A stretch of 64,000 nt of DNA, taken from the NCBI GenBank assembly GCA_016165875.1, contig JABBOT010000080.1, positions 8,042,172 through 8,106,171 of the forward strand, written 5' to 3'. Position numbers and translations under genes: made by a program. Positions within the stretch are counted from its first letter, which is position 1. Each line of letters opens with the position of its first letter. Shown here in pieces: positions 33,147-44,999 of this stretch. Source of the stretch: Acanthopleura granulata (Eukaryota > Mollusca > Polyplacophora > Chitonida > Chitonidae). The notes beneath the pieces were generated by a model. The model was not told where the DNA came from. It searched no databases and was given only the letters and a program-made list of their open reading frames with translations.

Positions 33147-34810
33147 CTTCATTGGTCAAAACGTGTGTTCACGTGTCCTTGAATTGAACTTGAATTACTG
33201 ACCAAAGATACCGGAGTCAGCCGTACGGACATGAAGGGGATGACTTCGGGCATAGCGAGATTGTCAGTATACGTGCCGAAATCGTCGTTCCCAGGTTAAT
33301 CTTAAAATAGGAAACACTGTTTTCGCTAAAATGGTCTTTCGTTTTACCTATATAGCCATTTTGATTTCCGTACATATGTATATATCTTATAAGTACATGT
33401 GTGACAATGTCTAACTTTTAGCCTGGATGTGCTACATTCTACAGCATACCAACACAAGGTTTATGAATTCGTGACCTCTGGAAAAATATACGCGTATATG
33501 TTTGTGAACTTGAAAACTCAAACCACCAAAGTAGCGATCAAAACGTGCGAACATGTCATTCGATTTTGGTCCCAAGGTATATATATACAAATCGTGCGGA
33601 ACAGAGCTTTGCTCTGTATGCTTTGGACCAGTCGCATTTGACGAGGTGTTGCGAAATGTTCAGCGCCCCATAAAAGCCCTTTAAAAATGGCCATGAAAGC
33701 AGACAAGATGGACTATACACCTCGTAAAATATATGCCATGACGTTATTTATATTTCGATTGTTAATTACATGTATTACTCAACAGCATTTGATTGCAAAG
33801 GATATTTTTTGTGCATGTAATATCTTGTGAACGTTAGTTAATTGCACATCCCATGTGTGTCTCTGTATCTCTGTAATACGTATATGTTGAACTAAGGTGC
33901 TACCTATTTGTGACATTTGTTTTCGGCTGGCTCTCCATGTTATGTGGAGTGCCGGATATGTGGTAACAACATGGGGAAGGAGGCAGATTAGAAATGGCAC
34001 TGTAATCGGAATACAATTTGAATCTGTAAACTTCTCTACGTTCTTGGTCTATTTCTTTCCATCGTCCTCTGACAGATTGGGCCCCCAATAAGATGTCCAA
34101 CGAAAGACTCGCTACTCAAGCACAGGTTCTGAGAACGAAGTATTCACGTTCCGAGACTACACTATTTGCAGCTTAGGACACGCCCAGGTTAACAAGTGTT
34201 AACGAGTGGATGTATGTGAGTCTGCTATTTCGTCATTTCCGGGTAAACGGTGTGTGTGCCCAACTGGTCTCTTGGACGACAATTGGTGGTCTACACCCAG
34301 AAGTGGAACTCTTCTAACAAACATTAGGCAGAACTCAGGTAATGTCAGATATTTGCAACCATGTTGTTCAGCAATTTGTATCATACAATGAGCGATGTGC
34401 ATCATACAACAGCGTAAACTGAGATCAGCATATAGTCCACGTCAACAGCGGCATGCCTCCAGGGGACACCAAAGGTAACAACCGAGACATTGTTTGACCA
34501 CGGACGTGGTCTGTTGGCAATGAGGGAGATTGTTATTTCAGATTCCCGTCCGTGGAAATGGGCGTGCGAGATACCTCAGTTGGGAACAATGGCCTCTGAC
34601 CCGGGTTGAAATGAACGCGCCGCGCAATTATGGACGAGGACGACAACGAGAGTCCGAATATCCACGGATACAGATAACGGCAAGACCTAGGACTGTAACG
34701 CATCAAAGTGAACTTTCACACAATCAGCCGGGAAACGGTTTCGGACCGATACTGAGAGTGGCAATGGTCGATTCTCGGTCCTGTTTACATTGGAATCAAT
34801 TGCAATCCTG
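33147..34810. other. Intergenic, nothing recognised
   Basis: Short frames on both strands overlap each other and none has a recognisable motif or convincing splice context. Confidence 0.35.
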
Positions 34811-35003
34811 TGCCAGTATAATGGTGTGAGGAAATCGAACAGAGCCCGGAGCAAACCCATCATCATTCGCAGGTTGCAGGTAAACCTTTCAACGTACGGC
34901 CGGAGAGGAAGCCAACATGAGCTGGATCTGAACTCACAGCGACCGCACTGGGGAGAGTCTCCTGGTTCATTACGCTGCACTAGCGCGCTAACCACGGAGG
35001 CCG
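34811..35003 (-). mobile_element. SINE-A, 3'-truncated
   Basis: Body and head only (GCACTAGCGCGCTAACCACG on +); the A-rich tail is missing. Confidence 0.75.
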
Positions 35004-35284
35004 CTGGACGAATGATGTCCGTAATGTACTAGTACTATCCTGCGACACGTGTTCTACATAGCCTGTGTAACTTTGTACGCTCATAATTATCCTAATTACA
35101 CGAAAAAAAAAAAAGGAAGCAAGATTTAATAACGCTACTCAGTCTGCTTATTGACCAGATCATAAAGCTAAAGGCGCAGGCGCCTGCGGACTGTGATTAT
35201 CTGTTCACCGATGCATGAATCTATACCAGGTTAGGGTAAGAGTTTACAGATGGGAAATAGGATCAGCGATTTTATGCTGATTCT

Positions 35285-35480
35285 AGCGGAGCGTAATGAC
35301 CCAGAAGCCTCCAACCAATGCGGTCGCTATGAGTTCAAGTCCATCTCCTGCTGGCTTCCTCTCCGGCCGTACGTGGGAAGGTCTGCCAGCAACCTGAGGG
35401 TGGTCTATGGTTTGCCCGGTTTCCTCCCACTATAATGCTGCCCGCCGTCGTATAAATGAAACATTCTTGAGTGCGACGTA
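35285..35480 (+). mobile_element. SINE-A, partial
   Basis: GCGTAATGACCCAGAAGCCT to TTGAGTGCGACGTAAAATAT; the A-rich tail is lost. Confidence 0.75.
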
Positions 35481-35711
35481 AAATATCGGTCATGTAATAT
35501 ATAAACAGATTTATGCTGATTCATTCAAGCGTTAGCGAAACTGATCAGCTCGGCAAGGTAGTACATTACTGAACCTGCATGGTGCTAGCTCCATTAGTGA
35601 ACCTAAAGTAAAAGTTGTATATGTTGGTTGTCGCTGCAGTGGGCAGTCCTACAATTCGAAGGATATAGATTCACAAATACACATATAGAATTATTATATA
35701 ATTGTTAGAAT

Positions 35712-35880
35712 CACATATTCGAGAGTGGTCAGAATTATGGTGACAGGAAACCAGACAGAGCCCGGGGGAAACCCATGACCATCCTCAGGTTGTTAACTGA
35801 CCTTCATAGCTAGCCAGAGCTAAATTGCTGAAAGGCTCACTGTGCTACGCGTAATGCAAACCAATCAACCATGGAGACCC
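35712..35880 (-). mobile_element. SINE-A, diverged remnant
   Basis: GACAGGAAACCAGACAGAGC and GGAAACCCATGACCATCCTC on + identify it; the head region is barely recognisable. Confidence 0.6.
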
Positions 35881-37083
35881 AAATTTAAATATAAAACCTG
35901 CATATAGCGCTAATATACCATATGTTAAATACCTAGGGTGATTTAGTCGGGTGAGACGTCGTTCTAAACTATGAAGTAGCCATTAATGACATCATACAAA
36001 TGATCTCGTCTGCTACTTCCAGATTCGGAGCACTGCAAGCAATCGTGCGAAGTGACGTCTTACCCGAACAGAGGCATCGAGGCAAAGATCAATCGTTGAG
36101 GTAATAAAATAAACAATACTTCAGCGCGATGATCAGGGTCTACGTGTGAATTTGCATCCTTCAAAGCATATAACTGCCACACTCGCTCCCCAACACACAC
36201 ACTCCCCTTCCTGTCTCGCGAGGTGGCAACAAACATGCACACAGCGCTTCCATAGGAGTGTGTTTCCATGTTGATGGCAATCACCTATTAAATCGATTTA
36301 CCGCCTAAATTTCGGACCATAAGAAAATAAAACAGTAGCACGGAATACTCTTTTTTACCAATCAAGTTTCCCATCATATATATCCCAAGATTTCACAAGG
36401 AGAATACCGGCTGCAAACATTAATCAGCCAAGTACGTAATAGGCCTACTTTACCTTATATAGCCCCTCCCAAGGCTTGGTCCAAGACTGTCAACTGATGG
36501 CAGCTGGAATGGCGACGTAAGTCCAGAGTGTACATATACAGGCGCTCCTGGAACGCAATGACGTCGTCTGAGTGACAGGTGTCATCGTGAAGATGCAGGT
36601 ACGCACGCTGGTCTTAGGTCTCCACCAAAATGCACTGAAAGCAGATCAAATTTCTTTTCCATCATTTTTTTTTTATGCAGTCTTTCTCACCTATCGATAT
36701 CTCCGCCTTGTACTAAAAATAGATTTTATCCCATCTTTTTCGGCCAAACTGGGAAAACTTTGATCTGACGTGTCCTACGGCGACGTCTGCATCAGCAAAA
36801 AGAAAAGGTGCCACTAAACATGTCATTGCTTGAAGTGAACGGTGGTGTGCTGCTCGATGGCGAGGTGAATAAAACCAGCTACGGACACTGTCGTTTCCTC
36901 CAGTTGAATAGTACTTATCCCAAAATGACCTCTAAAATCTAAAACAACTCCGACCGGGGATATACATACATACGTAAAGCACTTCAATTTTGCGACACGT
37001 TTAGATCAGCTTATTCGTACGGTGTACAGCCGTCATTCTTGTTATTGGCGAACGGTACTTTTTTCGATTCACTCTGTATTATG

Positions 37084-37426
37084 ACCCGCCCGGGTAGCGC
37101 AGTTGGTTGGGCGTCCGCTTTCGGACGGGGAGATCTGGGTTCAAACCTGGGTCGGGTCATACCAAAGACTTTAAAAAAAATGGTACATTCTGCTTCCTCG
37201 CTAGGCGCTCAGCAATAAGAGGATAGAGGGTGGACTGGTCGGCCCGGTGTCAGTATAATGTGACTGGGTGAGGGGGCTTGTTGGGTGTCTTCGGCAAGTC
37301 GTCTCGGTGAGGCAGCACCAGATAAAAGATACGGTGGAAATCCGTCCTGCACCAAGGAGACACCGCCTTCGTATAAGTGAAATATTCTTGAGTAGGGCGT
37401 TAAACAATAAGCATTCATTCATTCAT
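37084..37426 (+). mobile_element. Composite SINE: SINE-B head joined to a SINE-A-type tail, with target duplication
   Basis: The head is strongly tRNA-like (TAGCGCAGTTGGTTGGGCG and GGTTCAAACCTGGGTCGGGT). The SINE-B body follows (CTGGTCGGCCCGGTGTCAGT), then the last 70 bases are SINE-A type (CGTATAAGTGAAATATTCTT) ending TTAAACAATAAGCATTCATT. The perfect duplication TCTGTATTATG is at 37,073-37,083 and 37,427-37,437, so it moved as one unit. Confidence 0.85.
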
Positions 37427-37670
37427 TCTGTATTATGGATATCATCTGTGTGTAACCCTTTGTATATCCCTAAATCCATCTTCAGTTGATTTGTCACACT
37501 ATTTAAAACGCTTATTATCCATTTGCGGCATACAACACCGAGGGAGCTTTCTATTTTACTGACTAAAGTGAATTCTTAAGTAAGTGTTTACTTATGCATT
37601 TGATATACATGTAGTTTAAGTAAGGACAGTCACCTTACTTCAGTTGGATCTGTTCATACTTAACATGAAT

Positions 37671-37830
37671 TTATTTATTTATTTATGTATTTATATATAT
37701 GATTGGTGTTTTACCCCGTATTCAAGAATATTTCACTTGTACCATGGCAGCCAGCTTTGTGGTGGGCGGAAACAGGATGGACGCACACGACCATCCGCTG
37801 GTTGCCGACATACCTGCAAACGTACGGCCC
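37671..37830 (-). mobile_element. SINE-A, 5'-truncated
   Basis: (TTTA)n, GATTGGTGTTTTACCCCGTA and AATATTTCACTTGTACCATG on +, ending near CAAACGTACGGCCC. Confidence 0.72.
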
Positions 37831-38639
37831 TAGAGTACTCAACATAATCGCAGTGACATTACATTTGGTGCTGATGAACTTTTCACTTATACCGCCGAAG
37901 TGAAAGGTTTAAGGGTGGAGGAGACCAGAGTGGCCGGAGGAAACCATCGCATTTTTCCATGGAAATATCTGAGCATATTCCTGCCTTACAACCGCAGTCG
38001 ACCAACAACGACAGCTACAACAAATGTAAATGAAAATGAAAAGGAATTCGACGTACAAATGGCAAGTGGTTACAAAATAATGACGAAGAGGTTCTAGCCA
38101 CGGTGGTGAGTGATTTAATTGCACAACGTGTAAAATGATCCCAAGACGTTTATTGGGTGATTAAGCTTCAAATAAGAGTGTTTAATAAATATGCACATAT
38201 ATTTAACTATTAAACATAAGTATCTAACACATGTGCATAGCCCTATATTTATCTATAATCTTACTAGTGTTTAATAACTGATGCATAACAGTGTTTACAC
38301 GCTAAACATCGAAATTTACAGTGTATCAACAGTGGCCTCTTAACATACATAAAATAAAAGAATGGCTTTAACTGCCTATGGATACTAGAACCCCTCATTT
38401 CTCATTGGTGAAATCTGGTCCAATTTTTTTTTATTTCACATTCTTATTCTCCATTCTCCTATCTTTCCTATCACTTAAAGATTAAAACCAGATTTGAATT
38501 TTTAATACCTTAAATTTGACAAAAAACACAACGTGTTGTGAACCAAGGCAGTTGTTTTGTCTTAGTTTCCCTTAATTAGGGGGATTAGCTCACTGATGGG
38601 GGTTACCTGTTGAGGATAGACATTTCTCTGATAGTAAGT

Positions 38640-40290
38640 CTCTTGAACATTTCATGTTATAACTTTACATGTATACTTAAGTTACAAACACAACTCTGGC
38701 AGCTTACTTTAGTCTCAGGTGACAAGAGTGTTCCGCGCGTGGAACAATTAGGTCACAGCCTAGACAGAATGGCGACGTTTCACATAGTAGACTGAGCACG
38801 GTAAAAAGTCAATTTCCATTATCGTAGTTGCTGTTAGAAAAAATACTTCACCGAAATAAACACAATATTGTGCAACCTTTTCGGTAAACTTAACTTAGAG
38901 ACTGCGCTGTCTCTCAATATAACTAAAACAACAGCCTTAATCACCTCACTCTGCTGCCATTCGGGGGAGAGGTGTATAAACACATTCCAGCAGGTTTTGC
39001 TTAGTAATGTCAAGATAAAACACCAATTTACGCTTTTATGGAGTATGATAATTTTTGAAATTTAACGCAAGTACGTTGATATGTTCATAGATTAACTGAA
39101 GGCGGAACAATTCTTGATTAAAATTTATTGGCAAACGAATTAATGACGAATTTTGTGACACATAATACTCCTCGTGACATTTTGGTCCTTTTTTCACTTT
39201 CTTTTTTCGAGACGGTTGTGTGGAGAAATACTTTTATTTCTCGCTTACATTTCAACATAATGCTATGAAACTTGGCACACGTGTAGCTAAATACTTACGC
39301 TAAAAAAGCTGTCCCACAAATTTTTGAAGTCTTTTCTAGTTTAAAAGACATTAGTAAAAGAATATCAAAGTTTCATTACATATATATATATATATATGAC
39401 CATATTTGATCAATAGTTTGGGCTACAGAAGGCAAAATGTGAAATTCTGCTTAAGAGGGCTTCTAGAATCCTTAGCGTGAGATAGTTGGATGTGAAGGTA
39501 CATGCAGAAAATTTTATTTTCCCTCAGTTGTTTTAAAAAGTTTATATAAGTCTGTCTTAATTACTGTTCTTTCTAACTATAGAATTTCTCGCCGTTCAGA
39601 GATCTGGAGAATGAAATGTAATGAAATCTAAACGTGTTAATTTACATCGTTCAAGTCATAGGCAGCTCATATTCAAAGTTAATTTTGCGAAAAAGGATGG
39701 ACTATATTATGTTTATTTCGGTAAAGTATTTTTTCTAACAGCTACTATGACAGTGGAATTTGACATTTGACAGTGCTCCGTCGGATAATATGAAACGCAG
39801 ACACATGGGCTGTGACATAACTGTTCCAAACGCGGAACACTCTTCTCACCTGAGACTGTAGTGAGCTGCTAGGGTTGTGGTTGAAACCTTAATATACATG
39901 TAAATTTATAACATGAAATGATCGAAAAACTTACTCCTGCCACAGCACACCGGTCTGGAAATGCTTTGCAGTGTTGTTCGCACACGTGCTTGTTTTAATT
40001 AAACTACATAACATTATAACAGTGCTCTGTCCTTGTAGTATTACATGCTACATTGACAGCCAACGCATTTACGTAACAGCTTATAAACAGCTGAAATCTC
40101 CTTGCTCTCTTAAGCCTAGAAACATGGGCGCCTTCAGATCTCCAGTCGGTAGCACAATACTCCACACTTCAAACGAAAATAGGTCAGCAACGAATTCGTG
40201 CAAATTCAAACAGGTGTTTGTGTCCAAGAGAGAATTTTGTAACTGTTTTAATGAACATTGCCTCAGTCATGACATGTGTTTTACTTTAAA
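38640..40290. mobile_element. Long inverted-repeat element, two arms about 230 bp (left) and 590 bp (right)
   Basis: The left arm 38,646-38,868 and the reverse complement of 39,705-39,925 align almost continuously (shared GTTAGAAAAAATACTT, CCGAAATAAACA, TGTTCCGCG, TTTCATGTTATAA). The right arm continues to about 40,290 and matches the copies at 16.6 and 59.5 kb. The 830-bp middle holds no recognised gene. This is a foldback-type or long-TIR non-autonomous transposon. Confidence 0.7.
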
Positions 40291-41935
40291 TTAATTTCGA
40301 CTGTTAACGTGTCCTGATGATGTACGGAATTTCCTCCATCGCACAATCTTCTGCAGGTGTCGGTGGAGCCTAAAGCCTGTCGCGCAGACAGCGGAGATAA
40401 CTTCCCCCTTGTTGACACTTCTCGTTTATACTCGATGTAGGCACATATTCAGCTTTCTTTGATGTCACAGCTAGTACAATACATACTATCTAGGATCATT
40501 TTTGCCTGGTATATAATAACTTGGTACATATATATATATACCAGGTTATTTGCTATATTTTTAGGATTGACCTTGTTATTTTTCGTGGGTAAATCGAGAT
40601 AAGCTGAAATACATGTAGGACAAAAGGAGAGTTTCGAGTTTCGTAAAAAGAGTTCAACTGTGTCATGTGACTTGTCAAAAATGTCCGGCAAGTTTGTTGA
40701 TTTTAATTTACCCATCACCAGTCTCGCCGTGTTAGGGAGGCACAAACAACATCTCCTGCAATGAGTAGCATCTTAAATTAAAAAACTCCCAGCTCCTAAA
40801 TTCTCCCTATCGTACGTCAGGTCTAAATAACTTTTTCTGAAACTTTTCTTAGGGGCACATGTTATGGTAAATGTAATCAGAAATAGTTGAGTAACACTTT
40901 TGACAGGTCACATGGTACAGTAGGGCTATTCTTGCCTTTAGCGATGAAAGAGTTCGAACTCGAAACTCCCTTACTCGACCAAATTGCCAGACCGAAAGAG
41001 CTGTTTTGAACAGTCAGAGTGCACGTATACGTCTTGAGGTCATCATCATCACATCATTTTTTTCGAAACATGGAGAGTACAATAATGTGACTGAAAATAT
41101 GTGCTGATCAGTGGATGACGTTGTAATGGCAATAAGCCGTAAGTGGGTCGGAACAAACAGCGAGGCGTGAAAAAACGGTTGACAATGTCAGTATAACTAT
41201 TTATATGACTCCTTTAAAATCCTGGGCAGGTCGTTTCGTGTACAGGTCGAATTGGACTGACGTCATTATATGGTAGTTGTATCCATTATTTCTGTTATAA
41301 TTATCGCTGTACAAATGTTGAAAATCAACAAGTTACAAAGACTGATTCATAATGGCTGTGGCATCTAGTAAACAATTGTACTGAGCTTCATGTATTCTGG
41401 CACGTATATTTTGTAAGCCCCTCTCTATAACTGAGAAAATCTTGATGTTAAAAGGATATCAAAAATCTGGCCCAAAGATCGGCAGACGGACAAACCGACA
41501 AACCAAGTGACTTAAAATTCTGTTTCTCGTAGTTAATGAACGTTAAGTTATAGTGCTTTAGTTAGTGTTCTTTAAGTTGAACTGTTATCAATTATTTCTT
41601 TCTTTCTTCTTTATTTCTTTCTTTATATAACTATTTATTTCAGCTCTTTGTCGTACCCAACGGACGTTGGAATATAGAGTGCTTTAGTTACCATGCATTA
41701 AATTGTTACAAATCATTTATTTATTTATTTAAACTGCGGCTTCAGGTGTATAACCCTGACCCATGAGGTTACTGGCTGAGAAAATCTGGAGAAAGCTCAC
41801 TTCTTAAGTAAATCACTTCTTCCACGGGTACTTGAGCTAGGCTCGACTCCTGATTACGGGGCACACGAGGTGGGAAAGACCTGTACAACCCTTGTCCATG
41901 CAAGGGCATTTGGTGACAAAATAAGCTGTTAACGA
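40291..41935. other. Intergenic, nothing firm recognised
   Basis: Contains a TA-rich inverted repeat (ATAACTTGGTACATATA / TATATACCAGGTTAT, about 40,517-40,551). A 98-codon - strand frame at 40,449-40,745 contains an FCPTC pair but spans that inverted repeat and has no family I know. Confidence 0.35.
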
Positions 41936-41992
41936 TTCGATTGGTGTTTTACATCGTGCTCAAGAAAGTTTGACATGTACGACGGCGTATGG
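41936..41992 (-). mobile_element. SINE-A tail fragment beside the GATATC element
   Basis: GATTGGTGTTTTACATCGTG and TGACATGTACGACGGCG on +. Confidence 0.55.
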
Positions 41993-41993
41993 T

Positions 41994-42413
41994 AGGCCGT
42001 TTCAGCTTCAAAGCATTATTTAAAGATATCCTGAAATTCAAAAGATTCAACATATCTTGAAATTCGCGTGGTCAGTTCCACGAAGAAAACGAATGATCCC
42101 CGAGGACAACTCAATGCCATACATGTAGATTCCTTCACCTCAGTTGTAGATGTACTTCTGTTTAGGGAGCGGATATTGTCATTTTTAAAGTCCACGCTCA
42201 TTTCTGACATGTGGTGCGCAAGTATTGATATGTCTTAATAACAATTACAGATATCTTGAAATCCTTTGAAGATGTCATAAATAGATACATACATATCATG
42301 AGTTGTGTGCTATCTTGAAATGAATTTAAGATATCTTGAAATCATTTCTTTCATTTCAAGATATCTTAAAATTAATTCAAGATATCTGAAATAAGCTGAA
42401 ACGAACGGCTCAA
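41994..42413. mobile_element. GCCGTTTCAGC-ended element rich in GATATC palindromes, copy 1
   Basis: The left end GGCCGTTTCAGCTT and the right end AAGCTGAAACGAACGGC are inverted repeats. Just inside, both ends hold repeated AAGATATCTTGAAAT palindromes. The centre (about 42,050-42,225) is a non-repetitive block shared with copy 2. No target duplication is evident. Confidence 0.65.
42030..42225 (-). other. Conserved core of GATATC element, copy 1, with open frame
   Basis: On the - strand it reads 64 codons including NDNIRSLNRSTSTTEV and ALSCPRGSFVFFVEL. The counterpart in copy 2 (44,556-44,783) reads NDNNRSLSISTSPSVE and AYSCPRGSYIFLKE. The frame is open in both despite many differences. No family recognised. 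Confidence 0.3.
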
Positions 42414-42944
42414 CATTGTCTGGCGTGAGGGTCGAAGTTACTAATAATAAACGCTATATTAGAGTGCATGAGCTTACACATATATGGGACAGTATTCCTA
42501 AGTAAAGGTGTATTGAAAATAAACGAATAACGGTTTACACTTTCGGTACTTGTATTTACTCAACTTAAACAGTGTGTGCAGATAATTGAGTGTTAGAAGA
42601 TCAGATTCATTGCTTTCACGAAGACGATCTGGAATCACACATCTGTGATAATATAAGCTGAATATTTTTTTAAATTAATAAAATTTTCACTGAATTAAAA
42701 TTAAGACTCCCAAATATGTCGTACGTACATGTACGATAATTTTGACGGTACGACAATTATGTAAGATATCTTACCTCACGTATACGTCCCTTGCACAAAA
42801 ATGCTTTGTGCAAATTATGGTACATCACGTTGTACGATAAAATTTACAAGAAATATCGCACGACCCGTAGTGAAAGTGGTCCCTGATGGCTTGAAAATGC
42901 CAGTTGTTGTACTTCGAATGTTGTTGACGCACCAGTTACATTTA

Positions 42945-43047
42945 CATTTGTTTTTGTTTTTTTGTTGTTTTTTTTTTGTTGTTTGTTTGTCTGTTTGTTT
43001 TTTGGTTTGTTTCGGCTTTTTGTTTTTTAGTTTCTTTTTTGTGGCGT
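42945..43047. repeat. T-rich TTTTTG/TTTG low-complexity tract
   Basis: About 100 bases almost wholly T and G. The open frames on both strands here are composition artefacts. Confidence 0.85.
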
Positions 43048-43909
43048 CGTACATCATGTTCTGCGTCATCCACAAGTAAAAAAGTAATAAAAGCAGTCAG
43101 AAGTACTTCTTAGCCCAATGAAACCTGCTTTTGGAAAGGGTTAATAGCCTCCAGCTTTGACGGGCTAAAATCCAGGCGCGTTGGAGATAACAGGGATTAG
43201 CGTAAAAGTGTAGCTGTATATACTCTAATTAAAAGCCAAGCTGATACAGCAATCTGCGTATGCAGATGGTGGGAGAGGAATTAAGCAAAGGGTATGTCGA
43301 CCTGCGATCGTAACTGGGACCAACTCTACCAACTCCTAAAGCCTACTGATGTCGAAAAGTTTGACAAAACCTTGCGATCGTGAGCAACTACGGGCATCTG
43401 ATTGGATTCAGTTTCGGTGGCCGTAGGTCGACTACGGCTGGCGGCAACCGAGAGCATATATTTAGTATGCAACTTGACTATCACATGCCCTGTTAATGAT
43501 GGCGGCGCCCATGTACACGGTGCGTGCATGTAACTGATATGATGCCTTCATACAAATTTAAATACTACTGAACTTTTTTTTTTCTTTCTTTCTCTTTTTG
43601 ATTCAGTGTATAGCAGGTGTATTGTGCCGGCGGATTTTATTGTCTGCAATACGCCAGCTGCTTTCGTATAGAACAGATTACAAGGTACATGTAAATTTAA
43701 AGCTTCAAACTTACAGATATTTAGCCCTATATCATTCTTCTAGAGACTATACTTTCAGTATATCACCTACCAGGTTTGCCTAGAGCCACTGCCATTTCTT
43801 CTATGACAGCTCTCTGTACATTTCGATTAGAAAATGTCTTGCAAGAGGTGTCATACTAGGAAAGACTCAGCCTCTGCATATCCATGAGTTTATTTTCAGC
43901 CTGATCGGC

Positions 43910-44012
43910 CAACTCGGTGGTCGCCAGTTTCACAGTGTAAGTCATGCATGCGATGCACCACGTGGTGCATCAAGTGATGCATCACTGTGAGCTGTGACCG
44001 ACTGGACGCAAG
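43910..44012. repeat. Foldback hairpin centred on a perfect 20-bp palindrome
   Basis: GATGCACCACGTGGTGCATC at 43,952-43,971 is a perfect palindrome with a CACGTG core. TTTCACAGTG and CACTGTGAGC flank it in inverted orientation, and further partial pairing runs out to TCGGTGGTCG/CGACTGGACG. Confidence 0.55.
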
Positions 44013-44284
44013 CATTCGTAGCTCGACGGAACTGTGTACAACTGGATGCTTCCAATTGCAGAAAAGTGTTAAACTCCGAGCAACCGCTAAGTCAGTGGTA
44101 GCCGGCTATCGCAACAACGCGTAGATCGACCAAAACCAGCTTCCGATCATATGCTCCCAGTTGCTTCGAGCAGCTTTCAGTAGCTTCCAGTCGCCAAATA
44201 CCCAATTGCTCCCAGTCGCAAGGTCGATCTACCCCGGACTTACGGGATGACCAGTATAGGCGATACATCCGATACACAGCTCAG

Positions 44285-44985
44285 GCCGTCAACTGGTAAA
44301 ACAATATAACAGCCTCAAGGCATTTTTTAAAGGTATCTTGAAATCATTTAAGATCTCTGAAAATAATTCAAGATGTCTTGAAATAATTCAGGATATCTTA
44401 AAATAATTTTAAATTTCTCGAATTCATTTCAAGAACATCTCTAAATAAGATTTGTCCCGCACATATAACAAAGGACATTTCAGATATCTGAATTTGTTTT
44501 CAATATATCTGGAAAGGATTTCAAGATATCTTAAATAAACGACAATTAGACATATTTATAATAGAATTCGTGATATATGATCTACATTTGTGTGGTCACT
44601 TTCTTTCAAGAAAATGTATGATCCCCGAGGACAACTGTATGCCATAGTTTGATTCTCCACACTTGGGGATGTACTTATGCTCAGGGAGCGGTTATTGTCA
44701 TTTCTAAAGTACCCACTTGTCTCCGATGTGTGGTGCGTAAGTATGGGCATATGATCAGTTGAGTTAGTATATTTTAAAAACAATTACAAATGTCATAACA
44801 GATGGTCACATATGACAAATTGCATACTATTCAAGATGTCTTGAAATGAATGTAAGATATCTTGAATTCATTTCAAAACATCTTGAATTCATTTCAAGAT
44901 ATCTTGAATTTTTATTCATTTCAAAATTCTTGAATTGAATTCCCGTCGTATAAGAACATTAAATAGGCTAAGACGGCTTGCAATA
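44285..44985. mobile_element. GCCGT-ended element rich in GATATC palindromes, copy 2
   Basis: It starts near AGGCCGTCAACTGG and ends near AATAGGCTAAGACGGCTTGC, with many TTCAAGATATCTTGAA-type palindromes on both flanks (44,320-44,540 and 44,820-44,940). The core 44,575-44,765 aligns to the core of copy 1 at about 70-75% by eye. Confidence 0.6.
44556..44783 (-). other. Conserved core of GATATC element, copy 2, with open frame
   Basis: A 75-codon frame on the - strand, alignable over about 50 residues with the copy-1 core (shared HH.SE.S...NDN.RSL and SCPRGS). Differences fall in all codon positions, so coding constraint is not proven. Confidence 0.3.
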
Positions 44986-44999
44986 AAACAATACATGTA

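Noticed and set aside
37084..37160. Genuine tRNA gene (TAGCGCAGTTGG and GGTTCAAACC boxes)
   Set aside because: It is the head of a SINE: body, tail and target duplication follow.
40449..40745. 98-codon - strand frame with FCPTC
   Set aside because: Spans a TA-rich inverted repeat; no homology recognised and no second exon.
42815..43075. Overlapping frames on both strands in a T/G-rich tract
   Set aside because: Low-complexity composition (K/Q or F/L runs); no coding signal.
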